From contig CM068372.1 in the NCBI GenBank assembly GCA_034769895.1, positions 368,733,258 through 368,797,257 on the forward strand: a stretch of 64,000 nt of DNA, given 5' to 3'. A program made the position numbers and the translations under genes. Below are positions 1 to 12,214 of this stretch, piece by piece (the stretch's first letter is position 1; every line of letters starts with the position of its first letter). The stretch comes from Magicicada septendecula (Eukaryota; Arthropoda; Insecta; Hemiptera; Cicadidae). The notes under the pieces are model-generated. The model was given only the letters and a program-made list of their open reading frames with translations. It was not told where the DNA came from and did no database searches.

Positions 1-667
1 GAGACTGAATTCGAAGAAGGGGAGAATTATCTTTCTCAAGGACGTCCACCTAGATCGCCTGGTCGAGTATTACTTAGAGACGGTTTACCAGTTCGGGACG
101 AACAGGCTTTAGGAGGGGGAAGTGTTACATCACAGAACAACCTACGTGTTTGTCGAATGTGCCAGAAGAATATCTATGTAACGTGTGTGGCGTACGTGCT
201 TGTCGACGCATTTTCGAGAGTCTTCTCGATGCCGCCAGCCATGCGGACTGTGTCAAGGCCGCAGTTAATTACGTAGTTTACACGAGCGCTAAGACGCAAT
301 TAGGAACATTCTGGTCTGTGAGCGCAGGTATAACTACATGGCGGCAGCGGCCTTAAGTCAGTATAGCAGTGATATATTTACAGAGCGGTTCGAGTTATTA
401 TCGGGCGAGATTACTGTGCGGATTCAAGTGGTTATTAGTTAAGAGTGGTGATTTATAATCGGACGGTATAATTGTAATACAATTGTGTTTAATTTTAGTG
501 GACATTTTATTGCGTGTGAACAATTTTCATTTGAATTGTTGTAGAGACTGTGTTGTTAATTACGACCTGTTTAACTGTAAAAATTAAAGGTGTGATTAGT
601 GACTTAATTGGTGTCTTGTATTTTTGTTTCCACTGTACCTACGACGATCGAGTAGACCGTCGTAACA
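1..667 (+). mobile_element. Probable LTR retrotransposon 3' end (pol tail, polypurine tract, LTR)
   Basis: Frame 1 is open from the window edge to a stop near 273 and reads like the Arg/Gly-rich tail of a retrotransposon polyprotein (GRPPRSPGRV, then DEQALGGGSVTS). A polypurine tract (AGGAGGGGGAAG, about 111-122) is followed at once by TGTTAC at 123, and GTAACA closes at 662-667. This would give an LTR of about 545 bp with TG...CA inverted ends. The 5' part lies outside the window, so neither the second LTR nor the target duplication can be checked. The superfamily (Gypsy or other) is not decided. Confidence 0.42.
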
Positions 668-808
668 TTATTATTAATATTACTTTTATTATTGTAATAA
701 CATTAGTGTGGAAGCCCAAAGAAGTGGCCTCCATTGAATAAATGACTGGTGAATGGTTGGTTTTAAAGGAAAGCAAGTTCTTCTTTCAGAGGAAGAAGGA
801 GGTAGGTG

Positions 809-1258
809 GTGCAGCTACACACTGAGAGACACGAAGCCCAGATGCCGGAGAGCTGGCTGAAAGCTTGGGAGCAAACAGGGCGAGGTCGCTGTACGAGAAG
901 GCTCATCAAGCAGGTGCTGCCATGGGCGGAGAGGAAGCACGGCGAGATCGATTTTTACCTCACTCAGTTTCTGACTGGACACGGGTATTTTCGATCTTAC
1001 GTGAAGAAATTTGGAAAGGCCGAGTCACCAGACTGCCTGTACTGCCCGGGAGCTGCGGACGTTGCCAGACATACATTTTTCGTCTGCGACAGATGGGAGC
1101 AGCACAGAAGATCGTTACAAGATGATATTAGGCAGCAGATCTCCACGGATAACATCGTTGAAGCGATGCTTAAAGGGGAGGACAACTGGAATTGTGTGGC
1201 ACGCTTCGCATAAGAGATTCTTCGGGCGAAGAAGATAGATTTGGACAATACAATATAG
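809..1258 (+). pseudogene. R1-clade LINE reverse transcriptase, C-terminal fragment
   Basis: The frame encodes the region after the RT domain of R1-type non-LTR retrotransposons: LTQFLTGHGYFRSYVKKFG, then a zinc-knuckle-like CLYC...H...C (CLYCPGAADVARHTFFVC). These elements insert by target-primed reverse transcription. Upstream the frame is closed by a stop next to 806 and there is no Met start, so the copy is 5'-truncated. A TAA at 1211-1213 breaks the frame; the natural reading continues EILRAKKIDLDNTI to a TAG at about 1258. The RT core is absent. Confidence 0.8.
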
Positions 1259-1440
1259 AAGAATAGCAAGTCGGATGTCAGCCCTTGGGCTGAAGAACAA
1301 TGGGCCTAGACCGAAGTAGTGTATCCAACAGTTCCAGGTTAGTGTCCTAGAATAGGAAAGGGGAATGATTTTTTAGTGGGCCGGGTATAAAATACTCAAA
1401 CCCACATACCCGGGAAGTGTGGACCCTTCCAAATATTTGT
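1259..1440 (+). other. 3' UTR of the R1-clade LINE
   Basis: Non-coding tail of the preceding LINE. It contains TTTTTTAGTGGGCCGGGTA (about 1369-1387), whose TTTTTAGTGGG core recurs in the R1 tail at 25.45 kb, and CCCACATACCCGGG, which pairs with the upstream CCGGGTA region. Confidence 0.55.
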
Positions 1441-1496
1441 ACAGAAAATGTTTCCACCTGCCCTCGAAAAAAAAGTATTATTATACTATTAAACTC

Positions 1497-2400
1497 CAGA
1501 ACTCGCTCACTATTTTCAACGAAGTACATTTATTATTACATAAATTTCGATATTATATAATTTTTCAATAATAAGAAAAATTACAAAACTCTCGATATTT
1601 CTACTATTTCTTTAGTAATAATATAACAATTGTAGAGCAGACAAATTGTACAATAAACACTAAAAATTCGAAACATTCGGATTTAGGCTACAATTGTTGG
1701 GAACTCTACACAATGCTGGATGGTCATAACATTTTGAAATTTTTGGTGTCTGTTTAGGAACCTGGGATCCCAAAATATTGAAATTACTAAAACATAACAC
1801 TACATTCAGATGTTAATTACAATTCTTTTTAATTTGATACCCGACATGAATTTTTGTGATTTTATCAAAATTTTCACCATTTTTTTTTTGCACCCTGACG
1901 TCCGAAAATTTTCAAATTTTCAAAAACGAACACTATGTTCAGAATTTGATTAACATTTTTGGGGAGCATAAGACTCTAGCTTCAAGGTTGGACTCCCCCA
2001 TTTTCCTCAGGGCAAATGAGAAATTCAGAATTATTCCCATATAATTTTGTAAAAGCATTTTGTAAATTCTTCGAGTCTCAAAGTTTTTTTAGTAAACCAA
2101 AGCGAAGTACAAGGGTTGAAAAAAATATGGAAAGCGTTGATCTGAAAATATTCTATATTGGACTAGCTGTTATTCAGTTTACAGGTAATAAATATTATGC
2201 CATTAGGAATCATATTAATTCTAAATTTTTAATATTGTTAATAGAACTTGTGAGAAAAAGTCTAACTGAAGACATTCTGAAAACCCAAGTTTATTACCCC
2301 TTAGCACTTTAATTTAAGGGTGGAACCCAAGAATGTTTTAAGCAACTTATATTTCGTATTTAAGGACGTTACTTTCTACGTAAAATCCAACAATTAAATC
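1497..2400 (+). repeat. Dispersed repeat family A, copy 1 (forward)
   Basis: Begins with the family end AGAACTCGCTCACTATTTTC followed by AACGAAGTACATTTATTATT. It shares long blocks with copies at 7.6, 18.0 and 19.6 kb (for example CACTAAAAATTCGAAACATT). The block at about 2270-2400 (ATTACCCCTTAGCACTTTAA, TTAAGCAACTTATA) matches 20.10-20.24 kb. No coding potential. Confidence 0.7.
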
Positions 2401-2427
2401 TTCTTATATTTCTGAATGAATATCAAT

Positions 2428-2828
2428 AAACTGGTACTTTACTTCTACAAAGACGACATAGACAACCCAGTGAGGGGACGTGTATCTGGGCGGAAAAGAT
2501 AAACGTATTATACTTATATTATATTATATTTTACCGACTTAATTTTGGGGCTAAATGTGTTTAAAATATGCCAAAATGTGACGAATTAAAATACTGTTAC
2601 TACTGTGTACAATTTGTAGATTTATCTAGTACCATTATTTTTATCGGTCGAGGTTTTCAAGTCGCGTAATAGTAGCGTACGTAAAACCCATAAACGCAAT
2701 GTATTTCCCTATCTCGCCCATTGCCTCATCCGACTGTGGAACCAAGAATACGTTTACCATATTACCCCAGACACACGTCCCCTCACGGGGTTGTGTGTGT
2801 CGTCTTTGTAGAGGTAAAGTAGCAGTTT
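2428..2828. mobile_element. MITE-like element with about 65-85 bp terminal inverted repeats
   Basis: The left end AAACTGGTACTTTACTTCTA is followed by CAAAGACGACATAGACAACC and by GTGAGGGGACGTGTATCTGG. It is mirrored on the right from 2828 backwards (AAACTGCTACTTTACCTCTA, CAAAGACGACACACACAACC, GTGAGGGGACGTGTGTCTGG). The centre is AT-rich and non-coding. The ends do not match a superfamily I can name, and no clear target duplication was found. Confidence 0.7.
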
Positions 2829-4276
2829 CTTGACATTCAATAGATTAGTGGGCCCTGCCTTCATTTTCTGGAGCGTGCATAATTTTTTTGTTTAATGTTG
2901 CCTATACACAATGCCGTAAAACATTATTTACCATTTGTTGAACGATTGTCATTTCTAACTAAACTCTCACTTGATTTTATCAATAAACAAATATTTTAAT
3001 TCCTTTTATTTCTACAATTATTTACAATTATTGTATTATAAGCAACTCTACTAGTTTCTTGTAGTATTCTTGATTAATATTATATATTAACAAATTATGT
3101 TACTTCTCTAAGATGTTGATATTATTTTTTTAATTATTATCCTGACGTACTTTATCCTGATAGATTAATTAAAAACATACAAAACGGTAAACAAATTTGG
3201 GAAAATCTGAATATTTACAAACACGATAACAATAATGTACTAATTAAAGAGCAAACTCAAATAAAAACAAAACAAGATGATCTATTTAAAATTATAAATT
3301 TATTAAAATAAAAATAAATACGCCTTACATAAATAAACCTAAAATATTTCCAATATAACCGACAAAACAGCTGATTCAGTAAATAAACATCAAACAATCG
3401 ATAGTTAAGTACGAATTATATTGATTATTTATTATTTTATATTGAAATTGAAACAATTTCCATTATTCGTTAATTTGTTTTATATTTAAATCAAATCATT
3501 TCGATTATTGTAATATAATTTGATAATATATAATATTAATTATTTATAAGCCTTATTTTAACAGATTCAGCTGGCTTAGAAATAGCCTAAGTCAAGTGAT
3601 TATGGAATTCCTGTGAACTTTGTAATAACTCTGGTTAGGGGATTGTTCCCATGATCCCCCAACCCCGCGTAGTTCCGCCACCGGTGTGAGCCATGTATCG
3701 AAGATGATAATCGATATTCTGGACCTAATAATAAACGACGCTGATGTCAAACAATTAACGTTTAACAGCTTAACATTCCGACTAACGTAATGTGCCAGTG
3801 CCGGGTAGATTACGGACTGGACAGGCCTACATCCGTCCGCGTAACGCCGGCGCTTTGGAAACACAGATTACAAATTGGTAATTTACAGTACAAACTAAAA
3901 CCATACTTCACCATGTTTGTGCGGAAATTCCACTAGCGTATACTATCGTCAGTGAAGAAGGTGTTGTAAGTTTCGACCAAGTATCACTTTTACTGTGGCT
4001 GCAGTTTTTCCACCGCAGAAACCCGAACAATAATGACGACACTGCCATGACTTTTGAGAAAGATATGTTTAACACTACAAAGATATGTAACGAATATTAG
4101 AAAAACCAAGTTTTGAATAAAAGGGTGCGAAACAAAAGTAGTTTTCAGGCACTATCGACAAACAGAATGTGCTCAACTGTGAAACGGTGTACGCACATCG
4201 ACTTATAGAGATAACGTCGAGCGAGACCTATCCCACACACACGTATCAGTACAGATAGATAGCCATATAGACAAAC

Positions 4277-4281
<5 letters not shown>
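2829..4281. other. AT-rich non-coding stretch
   Basis: No gene, RNA or repeat family recognised. The part from 2990 to 3560 is extremely AT-rich. The 3590-4120 part is more balanced but has no supportable ORF. Confidence 0.6.

Positions 4282-4372
<91 letters not shown>
4282..4372. repeat. (CA)n microsatellite
   Basis: About 45 CA units with one TC interruption near 4333. Confidence 0.97.
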
Positions 4373-4373
<1 letters not shown>

Positions 4374-5387
4374 CCGTTCTCGTTGCTTTAGCATTACGTA
4401 CACAGAAACGATTATCAAACAACAAAATGTTGTAAACAAATAATCAAATGACAAGTATCGTATGATGTACAAACATGTCGTCGTTTGTTTACACAGAGGA
4501 GCGGTCGCAGTCCCGCGATAGGTCCCCCAATTATTGTAGTTAGCCTGCGTGTCGATTCCGCACGAAACGCGCCGGTAATCATTGATTTAATTTTATGGAG
4601 AAAAGAAAGAAAAGACTCATTGACATTTCAGGTTAATTTACAAGCAGTGTTGCTTCAATCGATGGTCCTAAATGGTATGCTGTTTCAAAATGGTAAAAAT
4701 AATAAGGTCCCTAATTGTAGAACTTTTTGAACAAAATATTTATCAATAAGTTGTCATTTTTTGCCTATAAAGTTAAAACACATCTTACAGTAAAAACTAC
4801 ATACAGTATACATATAAATTATATATAATGCAATATTTTCTCAGTTAAAATTCTTAAAATTCTAACAATTATTACAAAAGACGAGTCAAAATTGACTGGC
4901 TGGCTCCTTATGTCCACTGTAAGTTCCTTGAGATACCCCCCCCCAAAAAAAAAGAAAACAAAAAACAAAGCTCATTAATAACGATCGTGTACTGACGTAA
5001 ATGCCGCTACCGTTTCTAAGCGCACGCTCACACACGGTGCTCTAACGGAAATTCCACTTCATGTGTCAAGAATGTCGAGCACAGAGTTATGGAACCAGCA
5101 GGCTTTGAAAAATAATTACATTATTAATTTCAATTTATATTAACTAATGGTTTCGGGCTAGAATGGGTTTTTTTCTAATAAATTCGGTAGCTATTTATTA
5201 AGTATTAAATAAAAAACATCATAAATTGTACAATGTAGACAAGCAGCCTGAGGGTATCGTTCTTCGCCACAGAAAAGAGCACAGAAATTTATAATTTAAT
5301 TTTAAAACAATTAATGTCAACAGATGTTAGTAGAACGTTTTTTTTTAAATTCCGCCTCAATCCACTTAATACACCTGGGAGAATAAA

Positions 5388-5428
<41 letters not shown>

Positions 5429-5481
5429 TCACGAAACAAGCTACACGCTGTATGAATTTATATTGTTATTAGTGTATATTG

Positions 5482-5516
<35 letters not shown>

Positions 5517-6084
5517 CCGGTGGAAGTTACTTCCAGACATCTAAATATTTGACTGATGTGTAATAAATATTATGGAATCAAGCCTACGGCCGAACGTTTA
5601 ACACACCGATCGGCTTCTCATAGCCGGTACACGAAATGCATTATACTAATCATGTAACCGAACCTGTGACTTTTTTTTCTAGATCTCATAGAAATAACCA
5701 TTATCTGTATATTTTTTTACATCATTTAACACGCTAAATAATAAAAAAAATTAATTACAGTTTATTTATTCAGTTCGGCGTTTGTTTTAACGAGGTATTA
5801 AATAAAAAAAACAATTTCCTAAACCATTTTAAATGTCCATATTATAATATTAAAAATTATTAAAAGTTACGAGTTTCCCAATACCGACAATTTATTCAGT
5901 CAGTAGAACCAAGATGCACCCGTCAGACTGATCACTGTGATAATAAAATATCTGCAGAAATCAGATTCTACAGTAACATACTCACGAACGTACTGTTTAC
6001 GACATGCTACTTGTGATCGATTCCGCGACGTTGTCTTATTGGTTGACTTCATTGTCAATTTAAAGAGTCGCCATCGAGGATGTA
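4373..6084. other. Non-coding stretch with two short microsatellites
   Basis: Contains (AT)n at 5391-5424 and (TG)n at 5483-5513. No gene or recognised transposon otherwise. Confidence 0.6.
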
Positions 6085-6205
6085 AAGAAGAAGAAGAAGA
6101 AGAAGAAGAAGAAGAAGAAGAAGAAGAAGAAGAAGAAGAAGAAGAAGAAGAAGAAGAAGAAGAAGAAGAAGAAGAAGAAGAAGAAGAAGAAGAAGAAGAA
6201 GAAGA
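6085..6205 (+). repeat. (GAA)n microsatellite
   Basis: About 40 uninterrupted AAG/GAA units. Unlike the GAA tracts at 22.4, 30.1 and 52.6 kb, I could not identify a LINE coding tail directly upstream, although a decayed one is possible. Confidence 0.97.
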
Positions 6206-6964
6206 GTACCGTTCCTCAGAAAAAGTATTGGTTCACTCCGTGTGAAAATACGCAATATTTTTATGCATAAGGTTATTAAAGGTTAGGTTTAGTTTTTAGT
6301 TTATTTTGTAAAGAAAACAGCACTCACATGATAACAAATGAAAACTTTTACCAAGTAAATGCAATGATTTTTAACACAGTAACATTTTAAAAACCCATAA
6401 AAAGAACGGTTTTAACAAATTACAAATTGAACATTAAAGTTTTTAAGCACCAACTTTAACTATTAAAAGTTATCTATGTTCGGAACATAGTAACTTTAAG
6501 AAACACAAAAAAGTGGATAGAACAGGTTAATAAAGGAAATTGTATTAAAACTTAAAAACTATCGTATCTAACTTGTGCAAGAAAACATTACGTATTTTTA
6601 CACATATGTACCATGTGAAAAATACATGAGTGTGAGTATTGGTAACATTTTAGTTTCTTGCAGAATTTACCGTCTTCTGGTAACCTCAGTTCGAATACTG
6701 ATGGGTAGGCCTATCTATAATCTAAACTGCATCCGGTAATTCTGACGATCGGTCTCTATTTAAAATGCCTGCATTCTCTTGCATAGTATATATGATCATA
6801 GAAATTGGAATGGAATATTATAAAAATCATGTAATTAATATTTTATAGAATATTTCTAATGAGACAGGTCTAACACTTAACAACCCAGAGCCAGTTGTTA
6901 ATGAAAAATCTCGCATTTGAACGAAATAAATATTATTTTCAGTTGTTCATTTGCTCATAATTAA
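6206..6964. other. Non-coding stretch
   Basis: AT-rich; no gene, RNA or repeat family recognised. Confidence 0.6.
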
Positions 6965-7110
6965 GTTTGGGGCACGTTCGGCCTACCATTCCTTATCGAA
7001 AATGTTTTGCTACTCAGGAAGGCTTCAGGTAGGCCTAGGTAGCCGAAATGATCGAAAAAAATATGGATAATTTAATACGCGCTTGACCACGGCCAAACAG
7101 CCCGGTAGTT
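6965..7110 (+). mobile_element. Decayed Penelope-terminus-like fragment
   Basis: GGGGCACGTTCGGCCT matches, in reverse, the arms of the 58.8-59.1 kb element. A degenerate hammerhead-like core follows: CTCAGGA (7013-7019), a GGCT...AGCC stem, and GAAA (7044-7047). The segment ends with GACCACGGCCAAACAGCCCG, also seen near 40.79 and 56.09 kb. The combination suggests a fossil of the same terminal module. Confidence 0.45.
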
Positions 7111-7630
7111 TTTGGTTTTTTAATATTGTCTGCGGCCGTGACAGCCTGCTTAATAGACTTATTCATAGTTGTTATAAAACAACACGCAATAATCGAAATG
7201 TGTAAAAATACAGTTTTCGAGTTCATGTAAATTGCAAAGGAAGCGGTAACCACAGAGGTTAATGTTTCCGCAGGTTTAATGACAGCCAGTGGATGCACAT
7301 GTAGCATAAAGAGAGACTAAACAAGTACCGTAATCCGTAAATGCAATAATGAATAATGACAGTGGAACAGAACGAATTTACGAATCAAATCCAGTGTAGG
7401 TTTCAAGCAAAGAGGAATTAATGAATAGGAAGAGAACGATGATGATGAACCTTCATGTACAGTGTTTAGACCATGATGGACAGAAAGGAGAAAAGAAATC
7501 ACAGTGATTCGTATTGATGAAGAAAAAGACAAATGAATTAATATTAAATGTACTTAATTATTAAACTTTATTTTATTATTATTTAATTTTACAACAATTT
7601 TTGTGTCTATAAATACTAGCATGCTCCCTG
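7111..7630. other. Non-coding stretch
   Basis: No supportable gene or repeat; short ORFs here look like chance. Confidence 0.55.
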
Positions 7631-8085
7631 AGCTGAAGAACTTGCTCACTATTTTCAACGAAGTACGTTTATTATTACACAAATTTCGATATTAGATCAT
7701 TTTTAAAGCATGGAGAAACTACAAAAATCCCGATTCCTCTACTGTTTCTTTAGTAATGTGTATAACGATTGTAAAGCACACAGTCATACACTGAACACTA
7801 AAAATTCGAAACACTCGGAATCGTGTTTACAGTTTCTTTTGGTCTGACATCTTGCTAGATTTTCACAGTTACAAAAATTTTTGATTTTTTTACTTGGTCC
7901 TGGAGTCATAAAATTTTGAAATTTCAAAAACTTAACATTACATTCAGGTGCTAGTTTGAGTTCACTTTAATTCGATACCCCATCTGAAGTTTTGCGATTT
8001 TGTCAACATTTTCACCTACGTTTTGAGACCTGGCGTTCAAATTTTTTTTTTAATTTTCAAAGAACATGGAAGGCTACGACAAGAG
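7631..8085 (+). repeat. Dispersed repeat family A, copy 2 (forward, truncated)
   Basis: Starts CTGAAGAACTTGCTCACTAT and then TTTCAACGAAGTACGTTTAT. It shares GAACACTAAAAATTCGAAAC and CCTGGCGTTCAAATTTT-like blocks with the other copies. The far end is lost near the AT-rich boundary of the palindrome at 8244. Confidence 0.7.
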
Positions 8086-8243
8086 TATGATACAATGACA
8101 ATAAAGTAGATACGCAACGGAACTGCAAAGACATCATTTGCATAACTAAGGAAACTACACGGGATGAGAAAACATTTGGAGAGACAACGTATGAAATATA
8201 TAGGGCTACAAGTACCCGTTAACTCAAATAAAAAATAATTTAA

Positions 8244-8925
8244 AAAATTAAAAAACACGACTGCCAAAAAATAAATGAATAAATAAAAAATAAATTGATA
8301 AAAAAACTAAATAAAAATAATATTAGGTAAAAATCACAAAATCTAAATAAAGTCGATTTAAAAAGCCAAAAACAAGGTACTGAAATTCAGCTCTGATCAG
8401 ATTTAACGAAAATGTTATGAATGATTAAACGCATAGTAATTTTATTAGATTTAAATTACTTTTCGATGTTGAATATATATCAATGCATCATATGAAGACT
8501 ACAATTATAAAAAATATTGCTGATAAAATTTTGCTCTTCAATTTTAATTTTCAATGCAGTCGGGGGCTGTTTAATGAAAAGAACAAATCTATTTAGAAAC
8601 AGCCCCCGACTGCATTGAAAATTAAAATTGAAGAGCAAAATTTTATCAGCAATATTTTTTATAATTGTAGTCTTCATATGATGCATTGATATATATTCAA
8701 CATCGAAAAGTAATTTAAATCTAATAAAATTACTATGCGTTTAATCATTCATAACATTTTCGTTAAATCTGATCAGAGCTGAATTTCAGTACCTTGTTTT
8801 TGGCTTTTTAAATCGACTTTATTTAGATTTTGTGATTTTTACCTAATATTATTTTTATTTAGTTTTTTATCAATTTATTTTTTATTTATTCATTTATTTT
8901 TTGGCAGTCGTGTTTTTTAATTTTT
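8244..8925. repeat. Near-perfect palindrome: two 329-bp arms, 24-bp loop
   Basis: The left arm 8244-8572 and right arm 8597-8925 are reverse complements with essentially no mismatches in the blocks compared (for example GCAGTCGGGGGCTGTTT before the loop and AAACAGCCCCCGACTGC after it). The loop is 8573-8596. The outer ends carry CACGACTGCC / GGCAGTCGTG. No coding content. Such arms are a foldback element or a recent inverted duplication; an assembly artefact must also be considered. Confidence 0.93.
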
Positions 8926-8926
8926 G

Positions 8927-9723
8927 ACGTGATAACGTCTTATAAATTGATGAACACCGGCTGCACGCACGAAAAAGTGTCACGTTCCGTCTGAGCCTGA
9001 GTATTATTTGCTATTGGTTGATTCTGTAAACATGTGTCAGGCGTCGAACACGCGGTCGTCGATGCACTCAACGAACGCAGCTGTACAACGAGAATCAAAC
9101 TTGTGACGAAAATACTGTCCATTTGTTTCATTATCCGCCTATATCGAAAGTAAATTTTATTTTGTCACTCTTCTGGGGTTCGGCTGATGTCATTTAAGAA
9201 TGCCTTTGGAATTACTGTCGTTTAGTATAATTTAGCACATCAAATTTAAAAATAATAATTTGTTATGTAAACACTGTTGTATCGTAATTTTGACTGAATC
9301 AGCTGTGAAACAACAATTCTATGAAATCAGCTGTGCTTTCCTGTAGCACTGAAAAATATTAATGTTTGCTACTAAATACGATAACAGTTCTACCAACTTA
9401 CTGTATCTTTAACATGGTGGAGATTTCCTATCATCGTCCTATCCTTAACAGAATAACGCAGATTGGAGGATCTTAAATATAACACATAAGTTGTAAATAA
9501 ATTGTTAATAGCACATTGTTACTTGTAATTAATCTGTATAATTTAAGTAAAAATATTTGAATTAACGAATGTAAATAAATGTTAATTTATCGAAAAAATT
9601 GTAATTTTCAATTAACTCCTTCTTTGTATTATACAAAATAATGATAATTCAGTGATAATAATTCAATTCAATTCATAAAAGTATGCAATTTTTCATCAAT
9701 GTTTCTTTATGACGTTATCACGT
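8927..9723. mobile_element. Candidate TIR element with ACGTGATAACGTC ends
   Basis: ACGTGATAACGTC at 8927-8939 is exactly mirrored by GACGTTATCACGT at 9711-9723, and the similarity continues a few bases inside (TTATAAA versus TTTAT). The 797-bp interior is non-coding. The left end directly abuts the palindrome ending at 8925. The superfamily is not recognised. Confidence 0.55.
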
Positions 9724-10031
9724 AAAACTATCGTCCGTAAACCGACTTTACAGACGACCAATTGATTTTTTAAATTATTTTTTTATTTTATTCCTTTTTG
9801 TGTTTAAAAAGAGTATAATGGGAATGTGCAGTGTGTGCGTGCGTATGTGTGAAGTGCAAAAAAAATTTCAATTTTTACATAGTTTTATTTAGAAACTTTA
9901 TTATGTACATAGTATAATTAGCGTATGAACTTATAAACTTATAAATATAGTATAACTTTATTTTACATAATATTATATAACTAGTGTAATACAAACATTT
10001 CGATAAATTGTTTTATAAATTATATAATTAA
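9724..10031. other. AT-rich sequence downstream of the helicase frame
   Basis: On the minus strand this follows the helicase stop. It shows no continuation of the helicase in any frame and no recognisable Helitron 3' terminus. Confidence 0.5.
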
Positions 10032-12030
10032 CTAAATAATTTCATTTATTAGAAATGATAAAGTGGTGGGCTCTATCTTTACTCCAATACCAGCAGTATT
10101 TCCCCTAATTGATCTGTCATCAAATTCTACAAATACGGCTTGTGGAAGCTCACCAGGTTGAAGCTGATCTCGACGTAGTGAAGGCCACTCAATTTTTCTA
10201 ATGGTGCCGATTGCTCCGTTGACCAGACCATGATTAACATTAATGTTTTTTCGCAACATTACCCTAGATCCGACTCCGGTTACTAAAGAGTTTGGAATAC
10301 CTCCAGTTTTGTTTGGATCCGTTGGTATGAAGTCTTTCTTTAACTTTTGTCCGTAATTCTTAGCTTCGACAGACACATCCACCGCTGCGATATCGTAAAC
10401 TTTAGATGATGTTTTCAACTTTTCAGTCATTATAGCATTATATTCTTCTACCTGTTTAGTGGTTGGGAAAATACGCAGACATTCGCCATCAGCAAATTCA
10501 TCTGTCAAAGGAACTCTTCGACGATCTAAAATTTCTAGCTTCTGCATGGTGAGTTGGCCGACTCGTAAATTATTTAGAATGTCTATAAAATTAGTGTCGT
10601 TAGTTTGCCGCATATTTTGAGGTAATTCACAGAAACTAAACTGTGTCCACAAATTAATTTCAGCTGATAAGTAATGAGACTGCTTGAAGCAGTAGGTACC
10701 ACCAACTGCTTTTGATACAGGTGGCAACTGCATTAGATCGCCAAACAAAATAATATTGATACCCCCGAAGAGAGCATCATTCATTTTAAGCTGTTGCAAC
10801 CTTAAGTGAATATTTCTTAGGGTAGTATAGGGTACCATTGAGATTTCGTCAATGATTAGCCAATTAATATCCTTCCACCTTATCCGTTCCCTTTGAAGAC
10901 GCTCACCAGTAAGAGGGCGATGAGCTGTCACCTTGCCTTTTTCGATAGGAAGGGCAAAAGTAGAGTGCAAAGTGCTACCTCCAATCAATCTTGCAGCGAC
11001 ACCTGTGGGTGCTGCTACCGTAACAGCTCTGCTTGCAGGTAAATGAGAAAGACGACGAATCTGTTCTACAATAATTTTCAGAGTAAAGGTTTTGCCGGTG
11101 CCTGCTCCTCCAGTAACGAACACACGTAATGGCTCAGTATTATTTTCACTTGGAAGCAATCTGTCTGAAATCATTTTGAACAATTGGCGCTGCTGAAAAT
11201 TCATTAAGTTTACTTCTGCGGCATATTGTTGATCCGTCATTTCATGTATTTCAGGTTCACCATCTCCGTTAGCTAAAGCAATTTCATCATTATGTTCTTC
11301 AATAAGGTTTTGTTCGAAAATTTCACGCATATTATTTTCGACCACGTCAGCATCTAAATTAACTTCATTAGCTAGGTTTTCTGCTACAATTCTAGCTACA
11401 CCTTGCTGAATCTCTTCCTCCCACCTAGCCATTTCCTCCACTTTGTTTCCACCTTGCATTGGTCGTAACAAACTTTGTTTTGCTACGAACGCTTGTTTTG
11501 CACTGTTATACCCCTCCATCAATTCAGATTCAGAGCGGAAAGGAATGTGCGTGCCTAAAAGAGAATAATAATATGCTTCCGGATCTGAGTTTGGTGTGCA
11601 ATACCTAGTTCGTAAGACAGCTGGGCGCTTACGCTTTTTCATTTTTCCCTGATTATCAAGAAGAGTGATACATCTCTCAGAGGCATTTTCTTCTGGAGCC
11701 TGTTCGTAAGCATCAGGATCCTGATCATCTTCTGAGAATCTATTATGCGTCACTGGCTCATACCAGACAGCGAATTCATGCAAACTTAATTCTTCGAGCG
11801 CGTGAGGCCTGGCAACGTAGCAGTCAAAAATATTTCTGTATGGCTCGTTTGCATTATCATCAATTCTCAACATCCGGTACCTTAACTCAGGAAAGCAAGT
11901 ATTAACAAAGATCACTTTTTGTGACGAATCCCGCATTTTAAGGTGACACAGACGTACTGCGCACTCACATGCTGACACCTCTCTGTGCGTTAAAATAGAA
12001 TTTTGAATTGCAAAAACTTGTTTCGCCATG
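10032..12030 (-). pseudogene. Helitron-type Pif1 helicase, long open frame lacking Rep and the C-terminus
   Basis: The reading frame encodes about 665 residues from the ATG at 12030. The frame is also open further upstream without another ATG close by. The N-terminal part (THREVSACECAVRLCHLKMR, then KVIFVNTCFPE) is the linker between Rep nuclease and helicase in Helitron replicases. The Pif1/SF1B helicase follows: Walker A GGAGTGKT (about residues 307-314), APTGVAA (341-347), Walker B LIIDEISM (391-398), FGDLMQLPP (429-437), ELPQNMRQ (468-475), and GSRVMLRKNIN...NGAIGTI near residue 600. The Rep HUH domain is missing. The frame ends at IEPTTLSFLINEII, before the expected motif VI (the HKSQG region). 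There are no internal stops over 2 kb, so decay is recent or the frame was kept. It could be one exon of a spliced gene, but a 5'- and 3'-truncated Helitron fragment is more likely. Confidence 0.85.
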
Positions 12031-12153
12031 CTGCCTCCGTTTTCTTGCACACGTCGAATAGCGTCGCAAATATTACAGAATACCTTCCACTAGCGCCACC
12101 TGATGGACCAATAAACGAACAAAATAAATCCTTAGAACCGATCACTTGTATTC

Positions 12154-12175
12154 ACTTCCGGTCAAAACCGGAAGT
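12154..12175. other. Perfect 9-bp hairpin
   Basis: ACTTCCGGT, loop CAAA, ACCGGAAGT. It lies 120 bp upstream of the helicase start. Helitron-like elements carry terminal hairpins, but no adjacent CTRR end is visible here, so the role is unknown. Confidence 0.6.
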
Positions 12176-12214
12176 CAACTCACGGTGATATATAGCCTAT
12201 GACACTTCTGGTGA

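Noticed and set aside
150..356. Plus-strand frame with several Cys residues (VCGVRACRR)
   Set aside because: It overlaps the probable LTR in another frame and lacks a zinc-finger spacing I can name.
4203..4472. 89-codon minus-strand frame rich in Cys-Val
   Set aside because: It is the translation of a CA microsatellite.
5937..6255. Poly-Glu and poly-Leu frames
   Set aside because: Both strands translate a GAA tract; no conserved flanking protein.
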